Source: Chrysemys picta bellii (lineage: Eukaryota; Chordata; Testudines; Emydidae). From it: DNA of 64,000 nt. The position numbers and the translations under genes were made by a program. The stretch covers positions 129,122,943 to 129,186,942 of the forward strand of contig NC_088791.1 of NCBI RefSeq assembly GCF_011386835.1, given 5' to 3'. The notes under the pieces were generated by a model, which worked only from the letters and a program-made list of their open reading frames with translations, did no database searches and had not been told where the DNA came from. This document shows, piece after piece, positions 1 to 10,509 of this stretch; the first letter of the stretch is position 1, and the number at the start of each line of letters is the position of its first letter.

Positions 1-1330
1 AGACCGTCATGGTGTTGTCTGATGTCATCAGGATTCCAGGGCATTGATGTGCATTCTGGACTCTTGAGCTGTCCATGTTCCTTGCACCGTGTGGTTGCCC
101 ACATGGGCTCCCCAAACTAGTAGGGACGCATCTGTAATGATGGCCTTGTTCAGCAAAGAGGGGAGAGAGGGGACCCACACACATACAGGATGAGGATTTG
201 TCCTTGGTGGGAACGGTCAGTGTGAGGTTTGTGGAATGATCGCTTGGGGAATAAACCAACTGTAGCCATGTTTGAAGGCAACGAAGGTGGAGACTTGCGA
301 ATGGAGTGATGTACATGCACGTGGCCATGTGGCCAAGTAGCGACAGACACCATTTCACTGTTACCTGAAGGTTGCTCAAGATGTGAGCTAGGATATCGTT
401 CATGGTCTGGAACTTGTCTGTATACCCTTGTAGTGACAGAGTTCCAGGTTGCTCCAATGAAATCCAAAGATTGCATGGGGGTAAGAACAGATTTTTCAAT
501 GTTTACTCTGACTCCCAGTGAGGAAAGGAGGCAGAGCATTACAGAGATTGACGTATAGGCTTCTTGGCATGATTTGGTGGTGAAGAGCCAGTCATTAAAG
601 TAAGGGAAAACAATGTCTGACATGAGCTGCTTCCACTGAAAATATCTTGTTAAAGACTCTATGGGCAGTAGCTATCCCAAAGGGTAGAACTCTGTATTGG
701 AAATGTCTGGAGCCCATAAATCTGAGAAATAGTCTGTGGTGGGATAAATATTGATGTGAAAGGGATGGCGGTACCAACGGAGCATGGTCTAGAGCCAGCG
801 GAGCCCAATGTTTCTGGCCTTCTTGTCTTATCTGTGGGCCTTAGGACAACCTAAGTCCTCATGGGCTGAACTGGTGGATTTGCTTGCAGGCACAGCCGAT
901 TTCTTTGAAGTGGACTTAGAGGAATCTTATTCCCATGCTTATGAGAGTGCTTCCTAACTTCCCAAGTAGGCCGTGCAATGGGGTGTGTGGGGCTGGATTC
1001 CCTGGCACCGGGGTCGGATTCTGGAGCAGGAGGCACGCTAGTTGCTAACTCAGACCAATGTATGGGGGGGTTCCCAATTGCCGTCTCATTGCCTTCTCCA
1101 TGAGATACTTGCGGAGATGAAATGCCCACCCAGCTTGGGTACGGCTGGGGAAGGACTGGCAAATTCTGCACCGAGCCATAATATGAGCTTCTCCCAAGCA
1201 GCAGAAGCAGTGTTGGTAGTTATCAATGACTGAGGAGGACTGTGGACAGTGTCACACCCCAATGGCCCCCTCTCTCAGGGGGTCCCCCTGGGGGAGGCAG
1301 ATCAGCATTGTATGTTGCCAACGCTGTTGC
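1..1330 (-). mobile_element. DIRS-like retrotransposon, decayed internal piece
   Basis: Reading the minus strand from about 1330 to 1, broken frames give a Pro/Ser-rich Gag-like stretch (851-1171, with QVSHGEGNET and PSWVGIS), then reverse-transcriptase blocks: FQYRVLPFGIATAHRVF at about 650-710, and YFNDW followed by LGVRVNIEKSVLTPMQSLDFIGATW at about 430-610. Near 1-120 come RNase-H-like words TDAS and HINALE. The order RT then RNase H, with these words, resembles DIRS elements, which are known from turtles. The catalytic YxDD is YFND, and several frameshifts and stops are present, so it is dead. The tyrosine recombinase that would confirm DIRS is not in the window. A Gypsy-like origin is the alternative. 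Confidence 0.7.
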
Positions 1331-1339
1331 AATCATTGC

Positions 1340-2133
1340 AAGGCATTTTGGAAAGGGTTAAAGGTGTGAGTGTAGAGTGGAAGATTCCTTTGCAGGTTGC
1401 GAGAGGCTGAAGAGGGAGGGAAAGAGCAAAAAACGGGTTAACTCAATGCTTCAGCTAGCTCAGTCCAAAAATAAAACACTGGCCCCAGTCTAAGGTCACG
1501 GCGCTCAACTAGAAGTCCGCAGCTGCGTTCATATCTTACCCAACCCCAGTCAGCCATAAGAAAGGAGAACTAAGCTGAGGAGGACTGCAAAAATTGCAAA
1601 ACCTAGGGAGACTGTAAAGGCCAGCAAGGGGAAAAACAACCATCTCACATCCCTGAAGCTGGTGTGTTTTGGGAAAGCTGAGGACGCCACAGAAAGCTGG
1701 TTTGAACTGGTAAAAAAAGCACAAAAAACAGAGGTCCCTAAACAAAATGCCCCCCCAAAAACCCAGGACTTAAAACCTTCCTAAGAGCTAAAGCAAGTTG
1801 GAGATTGACAGCGAACCCTGGACGACCTGTGCACAGGACAGAACTCCTGTCCACCCTCTTCTTCTTACGTTACACCTGGGCTTGGCCAGCATCGGGTAGT
1901 GCGTGAGAGTATGAAAGTGGGTTAGGGCTTGGGGCACTAACCCTTTCTTCCTTCCTCTAAGTGACGTGGGGAACCCTCAGCACTCTCCGCTGTTATTTTA
2001 TTATTTTATTAATAAAGCTTTAAAACTTAGACCCTTGGTGTGCTCCTTCATCTCCTCCCCTAACAATCCTGCAGCCTCAGCCTAATCACCTGACGCCTCA
2101 GGCAGATTGGTAACATAAATCTGTCACAACAGC
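1340..2133 (+). mobile_element. LTR-like segment with polyadenylation signal
   Basis: The segment has the look of an endogenous retroviral LTR read on the plus strand. It has a long region without coding, then an AATAAA signal at 2011-2016 followed by a GT/T-rich stretch, and a C-rich tail ending near TCTGTCACAACA. No matching second LTR, primer-binding site or gag/pol frame is adjacent, so it would be a solo LTR. Its exact ends are uncertain; a TGTCACACC at 1250-1258 could instead be the left end. It contains no open gene. Confidence 0.45.
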
Positions 2134-2274
2134 AGGCGCAGAGTTTGAAACCCAGAGTTCTGGGCACAGTCTGATACCCAAACAGAGTACGATGGGTTCC
2201 TCCGTAGCTTAATCTAACTCTAAAAAGATGCTAAAAACTATTAAAATTACTAAATCTATAAACGTTAAGAACTA

Positions 2275-3830
2275 TTAAAACCCAGGTCTTTGTCCTCCTC
2301 TGTTGCATCCAACTGATCAGTCCCCAGTTTATAGCAAAATTCTTGTTGCGTGACCTTTTACTTTGTACTATTAAATTTCATCCCACTTCTGTTACTCCAG
2401 TTTTCAAGGTTGTCCAAATCTTCTTGTATGATATTCCAGTCCTCTTCCATATTGGCACTACTTCCCAACTTTGTGTAATCCACAAATTTTATTACCACAC
2501 TCCTACTTTTTCTGTCAAGATCATTAATGAAAATGTTAAACAACACTGGTCCCAAGACTGATCCTTGAGGAACTCTACTAGTAACCTCCCTCCGTCCTAG
2601 CAGTTCACCTTTCAGTATGATCCGTTGTTGTCTTCTCTTAAACCAGTTCCTTACCCACCTTTCAATTCTTGTATTAATCCGCATCTTCTCCAATTTAACT
2701 AATAAATTACAATGTGTAACTGTATCAAAGACTTTACTGAAATCCACGTAGATTAGATCTACAGCATGTCCTTTGTCTTGAAAATTGGTTATCTTCTCAA
2801 AGAAAGAGATCAGGTTACTCTGGCATGATCTACCTTTCGTAAAACCATGTTGTATTTTATCCCAATTACTGTTTACCTCTATGTCCTTAACTACTCTTTC
2901 AAAATTTGTTCTTCGTTCTTGCATACAATTGAGGTCAAACTAAGAGGCCTGTCATTTCCCAGATCACTTTTTCCCACCTTTCATAAATATAGGTAACATA
3001 TTTGCAATTCTCCAGTCATAGAGTACGACCCCTAAGTTTACAGAGTCATTGAAAATCTTTGCTAATGGGCTTACAATTTCACGTGCCAGTTCCTTTGATA
3101 TGCTTGCATGGAGATTATCTGGGCCCACAGATTCTGTCCCATTAAACTGTTTGAGTTTGGCTTCCACTTCAGATATAGTAATTTCTACTACCACATCCTT
3201 GTTCCCATTAACCAGCCGGCCACTATCTCCCAAAATTCTCATTGCCTCAGTTTTTAATAAGGGTAAAGTGTTTAAGTATGGCCCATACGTAGATTATCTT
3301 TAATCTCCACTCCCATCCTCTGTGTTTAGCAGTCCCACTTCTTTCCTTGTTCTCTTTTTATTTATATGGCTAAAGAACTTTTTACATTGTTTTAAATTTC
3401 CATTGGAAGGTCCAACTTTGCTTGGCTTTTGGAAGTTCTCACTTTTCCCCCTACATTTTCTGACCTTCAGCAAGTAGCTTTTCTTGCTGCTCCATCCCTT
3501 CTTCCATTCCTTGGAGGCTTTCTGCTTTCTCTTAATAACCTGTTTGAATGCTTGTTCATCCAGTTTGGTCTATAATCTTTCCTTACGAATTTTTTCCCTT
3601 TGCTCAGGCCTCCGATACTTTCTGCATCTTTACCTTCAAATAATTCCAAGCCTCCTCCAAATTCAGATACTGGAGTTCTTCAGCCCAGTCCACTTCCCTA
3701 AATAATTCCCTTAATTTTGTAAAGTTTGCCCTTTTGAAATCAAGGACCCTAGCTGCAGAACTATTTTTGTTTATCCTTCCATTTAGCAAGTGTGTAGGAC
3801 CATTAATCATCTCCTGATGCACAGGACTAT
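2275..3830 (-). mobile_element. CR1 LINE fragment (reverse transcriptase)
   Basis: Minus-strand frames give a nearly continuous CR1 ORF2 segment. The endonuclease-RT linker VLDFKRANFTKLRELFREVDW is at about 3690-3760, then VGPDNLHASISKELA near 3110, GFTKGRSCQSNLISFFEKI near 2800, YVDFSKVFDTVTH near 2720, RVPQGSVLGPVLFNIFINDL near 2560, and KFVDYTKLGS near 2480, ending in a degraded MKFNSTK and CYKLGTDQLD block at about 2280-2380. The catalytic FADD is FVDY, and frameshifts and stops break the frame, so the copy is inactive. It lacks both the 5' endonuclease and the 3' tail, so both ends are lost. Confidence 0.9.
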
Positions 3831-3834
3831 GATT

Positions 3835-4255
3835 CTCAACACCATGCAGTACATAGTGGATGGATCTGCAGCAATGGGTTCCCAAACTGTGGTGGGGCGA
3901 CAGACAGCATGCTCATCCCTATTTTGGCACCAGCCCACCTTGCTACTGAGTACTTCAACAGAAAGGTTACTTTTCTATAGTTATACAAGCAATGATGGAT
4001 CACCGAGAATTCTTCATTGATATCAATGCGAGTTGGTACCGGAAGGTGCATGACACTCACGTTTTGAAAAACACAGGACTTAGAAAGCTCAGAAAGCTGC
4101 AAGCAGAGACATTCTTTCCCAATCAGCAGATTACCATCAGTGATGTTGAAATGCCCATGCTGATTCTGGGGGTACTTAGCCTACCCCTCGCTCATGAAGC
4201 TGTGCACTGGCCACCTTGACAGCACCAAGGAAAGTTTCAACTACCAGTTCAGAGT
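3835..4255 (+). pseudogene. PIF/Harbinger transposase remnant
   Basis: Plus-strand frames carry MDHREFFIDINASWYRKVHDTHVL followed by NTGLRKLRKLQAETFFPNQQ and a VEMPMLILG block (3992-4190). This resembles the DDE core of PIF/Harbinger transposases, where the first conserved block reads D..G.F.DI..G..G..HD..V and the product is related to HARBI1. Upstream, about 3850-3990, a degraded equivalent of the DG block can be read only with frameshifts. Only part of the transposase is left, and its 5' side abuts the CR1 fragment. Confidence 0.75.
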
Positions 4256-4322
4256 GGCTAGGCTATGGAGGAGTCTCAAACAGGTCCTGGCTTGCGGCAT
4301 GGCTGGAGTCCCCCCTCACTGT

Positions 4323-4736
4323 TTACGACAGGGGCCGCTGTTTTGGGCTCCTTAAAGGTACCCATAGTGGTTTGCGGAGTGCTGGTGGGGTCTCTGCCAA
4401 GTATGCTATGCAGGTCTGCAGTTCAGTACCTGATCTGCTGTTATGCTCCCAGGCCTGGTATCCCTGATGAAGTTCCTTCGTTTTCACATGGCACTGCTGC
4501 TGCTCTCTGTCATACCCCTTTGCCCGCATTGCCTGTGCAATATGCTCGTAGATGTCCATGTTTCTATGGTTGGTCTGTAGCTGTGCTTTCACAGCCTCTT
4601 CTCCCCACAGGCCAAGGAGATCCAATACCTGTGTATTCCAGGCAGAAGCGCGCCTAGTCGTACACGGTCTGTTGGGCAGTTGAACACAAGGGCGAGCTCC
4701 TAAGTGTGCAATCAGGAAGAGGCATTCCAAAAACAC
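4323..4736 (-). pseudogene. Myb/SANT-like protein of a PIF/Harbinger element
   Basis: The minus-strand frame (137 codons) contains LDLLGLWGEEAVKAQLQTNHRNMDIYEHIAQAMRAKGYDREQQQCHVKTKELHQGYQ, cited here only as a landmark region at about 4410-4640. This is the Myb/SANT-like DNA-binding domain that PIF/Harbinger elements encode next to their transposase and that appears in reptile proteins annotated as ZSCAN20/29-like. Its tail-to-tail placement with the transposase remnant at 3835-4255 fits that architecture. The frame is open but short, and the N-terminus is degraded. Confidence 0.75.
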
Positions 4737-4859
4737 GTGGGAGGCTTAAGGGGTGGATGTGGCTTCCGGTCTCTGTGATCCCTGGACAGTGGAGTTTAAA
4801 ATTGTGGCCAGAATGGTCACTGTCGCAGGGAATGGGACATTGTGGGACAGCTGCTGGAA

Positions 4860-5085
4860 GACTGTTAGGGTTGAGTCAAGTCATGCAGTGTCTACACTCA
4901 CAATATATTGCCATCAGTAGGTCAACCATGGCTCTATGCCATTCAGGGAGGTGGTTTTACTATACTGCTGTAAATGGGCGCTTACATCACCTGGGGACAA
5001 ATTTGAACATAGACACACATACACAGATCGACACAAGGAGACTTGTCTCGACCTAAATTTGTAGTGTAGATCAGGCCTAAGTAAC
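4860..5085. mobile_element. Terminal part of the PIF/Harbinger element
   Basis: The right-hand end reads GTAGTGTAGATCAGGCC followed by TAA, the form of a Harbinger terminal repeat with a 3-bp TAA/TTA target site. The matching left end was not found near 3830, so the element was truncated there or joined to the CR1 fragment by rearrangement. No gene is present. Confidence 0.55.
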
Positions 5086-5155
5086 TTGCCCGAGATCACT
5101 CAGGAAGTCTGTAGTGGAGCAGGGAATAGAACCCAGGTCTCCCAAGTCCTAGGTG
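5080..5155 (-). mobile_element. MIR-type SINE fragment
   Basis: The plus strand shows GTAACTTGCCCGAGATCACT and later GAACCCAGGTCTCCCAAGTCC, the reverse-complement core of MIR (CORE-SINE). Only the central part survives. It marks ancient amniote repeat sequence. Confidence 0.75.
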
Positions 5156-5668
5156 GGCAACAAGAAAACTTGGTTATTTAAATGAACTTAACACTGGTGA
5201 AAGGTGCCGGATCGGCAGTCCAGGTACAGCACGAACTAGGACCGTGCAACCTTGCCCACACATGCCCCAATCCTCACCTGGAAGGGTGAGGGCATAAATC
5301 AGGTTCCATGCCCATTCAAACCATAACCATTCGGCAGAGACTGGCAAGAAGTGGTGTCAATTAGTGCAAACTGTGGTGAAGAAGTTTCTTAAAGTGCATA
5401 TCTGTCTACTAAGAACTGGAGTTAGAGCAGCACTCATTCCACAATGACCAAAGACAGCAACATTTAGTTCCTACTGACGTTGGGTGGATTTCAAAAGGTT
5501 TTAAAAGGATCCCAATTTGTGGTTCACAAAGCAAAAAAGAACCAGAGTGACACAGGAGGAAAAGCAAGAAAGGACGCGGGGGTGATGCATACATTCTACA
5601 CAAAAGAGAAAAAAATAGTCACAAATCAATTCATTCTAGAGGAATTCAACATACACTCTTCAGATTTT

Positions 5669-5810
5669 AAGTATTACGGGGTAGCCGTGTTAGTCTGTAT
5701 CTACAAAAACAACAAGGAGTCTGGTGGCACCTTAAAGATTAACAGATTTATTATTTATTATTAATAAATCTGTTAGTCTTTAAGGTGCCACCAGACTCCT
5801 TGTTGTTTTT
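5669..5810. mobile_element. Penelope-like fold-back insertion A
   Basis: This 142-bp body is nearly an inverted repeat. GTAGCCGTGTTAGTCTG opens it, then a left arm with AACAACAAGGAGTCTGGTGG, a short AT-rich centre at about 5750-5762, and the reverse complement of the arm. It is bounded by 11-bp direct repeats CTTCAGATTTT at 5658-5668 and 5811-5821. The terminal words are shared with the other Penelope-like pieces in this window. Assignment to Penelope-like elements rests on the hammerhead-like motif in sister copies and is an inference. Confidence 0.65.
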
Positions 5811-5990
5811 CTTCAGATTTTGTGGCAGCTCAGAGACTAACGAAGTTATTTGGGCATAAGCTTTCGTGTGCTAGAACCCACTTCATCAGATGCATGGAGT
5901 GGAAAATACAGTAGCAGGTATAAATACAAGGACTCCTCATAGTTTTTGCTGACAAGGACTAACACGGCTACCACTCAAACTCTTCAGACT
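5811..5990 (-). mobile_element. Older Penelope-like terminal repeat
   Basis: On the minus strand this copy runs from GGTAGCCGTGTTAGTCCTTG through a hammerhead-like core to AACTTCGTTAGTCTCTGAG. A 10-bp direct repeat ACTCTTCAGA lies at 5655-5664 and 5979-5988, so fold-back insertion A appears nested at its edge. It is more diverged than insertion A. Confidence 0.6.
5854..5896 (-). ncRNA. Hammerhead-ribozyme-like motif
   Basis: The minus strand reads GCATCTGATGA, then GTGGG, a short loop, CACAC with one mismatch, then GAAA, GCTTATGC. This has the order of a type I hammerhead: core box CUGAUGA, helix II, core box GAAA, and a very short helix III (GC/GC with loop UUAU). Such minimal hammerheads are described from Penelope-like elements. 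The strand is the same as LRP6, so the motif would be transcribed within intron 7. The base before the expected cleavage site is C rather than the usual U, so activity is doubtful. Confidence 0.55.
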
Positions 5991-7188
5991 GTGAAATTCA
6001 GGGAACAATCAGGTCACAAGCTGATCTTCCTTGCATGTGTACTCCTCTGAAGGATCCCAAATGGATTATTCAGCCAAATTGATAACCAGGCCCTCTGAAT
6101 CCCTGGTTAAGAAACCTGCCTTATAATCTGAGCTAGTGTCTCCAGTGGTTTGTGCTGCTTTAACCACAGTGTGGTGTGGGTTTCACATTCTGAGGCCGTT
6201 CTAAATACTTCAGACCACAGTGAGAATACAGGCTACAACAGGAAACAGATGTGGCTTAACCACAAATGCTACCTTTACTGAAAGAGTGAGTAGTTCTATG
6301 GGGGGAGGGGGAGAAATCACACACAAGAAATGCAAATTGTCTTTCTTCTAGGCAAGGGTCTTGCAAGTCAGTCAAACAAAACAATATCAATAAAAAAACT
6401 TAAAAAAAATGTAGCATATTGAAAATAAAATGAATTAAAACAAAAAATAGTGGCCATAGCTTAAGATGCTGATGACCACACACAATGTGAATAATAATAC
6501 ATACAACTTAATATCTCATAGTATTGTTTCCATCTGAAACCAAAAAACTGCAGAGTGGAATTTTGCACCAGAGCAATTTGTTCGGTGTCTCAAGTTTTGC
6601 CAAATATTCTAAATGTAATTCACTTCTAAATACCAACAACTAAGTGATATAATTGGGCTGATGCAGTGACATTCCACTTCCAGCAGCACTACTTGACATT
6701 TAACTGGTGGTCTCAATCTAGTCAAAACACATTGCCCATTTCATCGGTTACAATTAGAACAGGCAGGTTTGGCAAATCATGTGGTATATTGGCAGAGTTA
6801 TATGGGGGGACCCCAGTGATGTGACCTTTCAGCATTTTCAGTATTATTTCTATTGTCATTCTGAAGATTACCTTAGCATCATTTTAGGACATGCCTGAAA
6901 ACACTCTGTGTTCGGTTCAGCCTACCCGATTTTGGGAGATTTTTGTTTTATTATTTCTGAAGAAAGGACAATAGTTTTAATGCTATGTATTGTGGTCACT
7001 TCATGAAATAAAAAAAACAAAACATTTAATAGGCACCTTGTTGCTGTAAGAATAACAGCTTTAAAAATAATTCAAAAGAATGTAAGACACCCCAATAACA
7101 TTTCATATCAAGTTGTCCCTCCTCAAAAATGCCCTCCCCCCAAAAAACAAACAAACAAAAAAACCCCACACTCCAAATAATCAATATG

Positions 7189-8480
7189 CAGGGCCGGCTC
7201 TTGGTTTTTTGCTGCCCCAAGCAAAAAAATTTTTGCCTGCCCCCCACCTCAGCCCTGGGCTCTCCCCCTCCCAACTGCACCCTCCTGCTGCCTCAGCCCT
7301 GGGTCACTGGTAACTCGCTCCCAGGGCGGGTCATTCAGCAGGAATTTTGGATGTGCACAGAACACAGACAGGATTGGTTCCCACATGGTTACAGAACTGC
7401 AGTAAAGTGGAACAATTTTCAGCTTGTGTGACTGGAGGATATCTGGATGCACATTATAAGACTGTCCTACATAAATGAGGAAAAGTTGAGGTGCCTTTAT
7501 TATTCTTTTGTTCCATTCTTTGTTTCTATGGGGAATGCACTATCACGGTCTTCCTTTTAAACAAATAAAACTAAAACTTAAAAAAAAAAAAAAAAAAGCA
7601 ATGGCTATTGAAAATAGCAATTCCAGTCCTAATAACCACTGGGAAGCATTTCTTGCTCAATTTATTCTACTTTTTCTACAGCAAGTTACAGTGGATCAGT
7701 GTATTTGATTTGGGGGAAATGAAGTAACAGCTGCCCAAATTGAGCTTGAGCACTCCTGAATTTTGAGGGTGTTCAAATCTGGAAGGCAGGTGCTAGATTC
7801 CCTTTCTGAATATTAGCTATATCTGGAGAGGAAAAGTCAATTTCTGCTTCCATGGCTCAGAAGTGGAAATCCTCCTAAGTGCCTGGTACTGTATCTAAAG
7901 CTGCCCAGTCTAGTAGAGCCTCCCCTCCCTTACTTTTCATTTTAAATTCTAGTGGGATCCACATACCTCCCTTGCTAGGCTTCAGATAGAGAGGTGCACC
8001 GTCCATTTAGTCCCTCCAATTCCTTCTTTGGGGGAGAGCCCAAGGCTGGGGCAGCAGGAGGTGCGGTGGGGAGGGGAAGAGCCCAGGGCTGGGGAAGCAG
8101 GGGAGTGCAGGTGGGGGCCAGAGCTGGGGCAGCAGGGGGTGTGGGCGGGGGGGAGCCCTGGGCTGGGGCAATACAGGGGGACAGGGGGAGCGGCAAAAAA
8201 CCTAGAGCTGGCTCTGTTCCTACCATTCACAGCAAGCTGCAGATTTCAGTTCCATGCTCCTTTCCCACACCTCTTCCTGTTGCTAGTGGCCAAGGGAATG
8301 CTGGGAAATGTAATTCTTTCCCTGCTCCAGGGCTGGCTCTATAGGCAAGGCGCTAACCAAGGAACTACAGCTCCCAGGGGCCCCTGTTGGTTCTTAACTC
8401 CCATGCTGGATTCTTGCGCCCCTTGCAAATCTGCTGCCCCAAGCAACTGCTTGCTTTGCCGGTGCCTAGAGCCGGCCCTG
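7189..8480. mobile_element. hAT-family DNA transposon, non-autonomous, complete ends
   Basis: The element is bounded by an exact 8-bp target duplication TCAATATG (7181-7188 and 8481-8488), the hAT signature. Terminal repeats read CAGGGCCGGCTCT at the left and its reverse complement AGAGCCGGCCCTG at the right. The 1292-bp interior has no transposase; open frames there come from GC-rich, repeated blocks such as GGGCTGGGGCAGCAGG at 8040-8175, plus an A-rich run near 7580. Confidence 0.9.
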
Positions 8481-8529
8481 TCAATATGCTACACACTCCC
8501 CAGGAAACTCTGGCACTGTCATAGGCAGC

Positions 8530-8580
8530 ACACTGAGCTGGATGGATCATTGGTCTGACCCAGTATGACCATTCTTAAAT
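8530..8580 (+). mobile_element. CR1/L3-like LINE 3' tail fragment
   Basis: The string GCTGGATGGATCATTGGTCTGACCCAGTATG is the familiar 3'-end sequence of a CR1/L3-type LINE in reptiles. The same sequence appears reverse-complemented at 18148-18425. Only about 50 bp is left. Confidence 0.6.
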
Positions 8581-8617
8581 TCAGATTTGGCCAAGTTTGC
8601 AAGGCCTTACACTCAAC

Positions 8618-8680
8618 TTGATGTAGTGTAGTTGTAGCCGTGTTGGTCCCAGGATATTAGAGAGACCAGGTGATCAACTT
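8618..8680 (-). mobile_element. Penelope-like terminal fragment, second subfamily
   Basis: GTAGTTGTAGCCGTGTTGGTCCCAGG followed by ATATTAGAGAGACCAGGTGATCAACTT looks like the end of the Penelope-like subfamily whose hammerhead-bearing part lies at 39138-39240. It is short and truncated. Confidence 0.45.
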
Positions 8681-9253
8681 CAAAATGTCAGGGAATGTTC
8701 TAGGCATCACGGGGCACCTATTGATTTGGGTGAAATTCAGAAGACAGGAAAAGGAAAACAGGGGGGACACAAAGCCTCTGGCATTTGGTTAGCAAACTTA
8801 GCAACTCCAATCATCTCTAACTGTCTATAGATCAAAGAACCAGCAGATGGCAGCCATTACCACCTTCCAGCATAACACACCCATCTCAGCTCTGCCCTTC
8901 CTCCCAACACAGTTTAAAATGTCGACACCCTGAATTACTTATCCCCCACAAAGAAAGAACATAAATAAGAATGGTGGAGGTAAGGGAGAAAATGGGGGCA
9001 CACAAAGAGCCTCTAACATGGTAGGGAGAATGGGGAACCCTGGTATGGGGGAGAAAGTGACATGGAGAGCACACAGAGCCCCTGCCATGGGAAGGATGGG
9101 AGTTTCAAGAAATACGGTGGTCCAGAAAGGTAGCACACAGGGAGCTCGTCGGGGGTGAATGCAGGAATCCAAGGAGCCTCTAGTGTATGCAATGTGCCCA
9201 TCTTACACAAGCAACAAAATGTGACCCTCTAGTTCAGAGATTTTAGTTGTTGA

Positions 9254-9467
9254 AAGAACAGGAGTACTTGTGGCACCTTAGAGACTAACAAATTTATTAG
9301 AGCATAAGCTTTCGTGGACTACAGCCCACTTCTTACATATGCATCCGAAGAAGTGGGCTGTAGTCCACAAAAGCTTATGCTCTAATAAATTTGTTAGTCT
9401 CTAAGGTGCCACAAGTACTCCTGTTCTTTTTGCGGATACAGACTAACACGGCTGCTACTCTGAAACC
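9254..9467. mobile_element. Penelope-like fold-back insertion B
   Basis: Two 79-bp arms (9256-9334 and 9348-9426) are reverse complements with one difference noted, separated by a 13-bp spacer. The right arm continues into GACTAACACGGCTGCTACTCTGAAACC. A 12-bp direct repeat with one mismatch flanks it: TTTAGTTGTTGA at 9242-9253 and TTTAATTGTTGA at 9468-9479. On the plus strand the right arm carries a degenerate hammerhead core: CCGAAGA, GTGGG/CCAC stem, AAAA, GCTTATGCTC. The arm junction sits at the start of this core. Confidence 0.7.
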
Positions 9468-10509
9468 TTTAATTGTTGAGGGAGTTATTAGTTGGTCTAG
9501 CATGGGATCTATACATGTATACACACTATAGTATGCAAAACTAATATCATTACTTTGTATGGAAAATACTTATGTTCTGATTGTAAAGAAGGCAGATTTG
9601 TAATAATTCTACTCAAGATAGAATTGTTCTTTCCATGCTAGGTGTTACAAAACCTACTGTTGTCTCAGACAAAACACCGTAAGTGTATAACAAGGATATT
9701 ACCAAAAAATTATCTAAAAATATATCTTTTCTGCATTTCCTTTTCTATTACTGCAGACATCATAAACATTTTGTTCCACTTCTGTTATTGCAGATATTGA
9801 ATAAACTCACTCATTTCCCATGAGACAGCTTCACCCAATGCATCAATTAAGCAATGTCTCAAATCTAGCATTTCTAACACCCTAATTATACTTTCATGGT
9901 GATAACAAACAATCCATTGTTTCTGAAATCAATTTATCATTGGGATTGACTCAGGCCAAAGATACTCAAATAAATAGGGAAAAAATAGCTTCTGTTTACA
10001 AACACCGTGACAATCAACAATGACATCCTCTAGGAAGTCTCACTAATACAAAAGAAACTACATTTAGTAGTAAAGGATCAGACAGAAATTAGTTGAAATG
10101 AAGGATAAACAGGGTTGAGAGCATAGACACAACCTAAAAAATGTCAGAAAGAGGTAACATCTATATACAAATAAAAGTAGTTTTAAACGGGCAAATAAGT
10201 ATTCCTGATAATGGAAGAGAAACGTCATGCATTCAACACTTCTAAAACATAGTGGAATGACATCAAAGGGGCACAGTATTAAATGGGCATAAACTACACA
10301 AGAAGGATAGATTAGATTGTAGAGGTGGAGGGTGAGCACTACAACTTAAAGATTCCATGAAAACAACACATCAGAGTGGAAGGGACCATAAACTTTGGAT
10401 ATAAATCCCAAATCATAAGAATAGGAATATACTACTAGGGTTGTATTACCACACTTCAGAGAATGAAATATATTAGGTTTGTAGTGTTGAGGGTAATCAG
10501 AGACAATTT

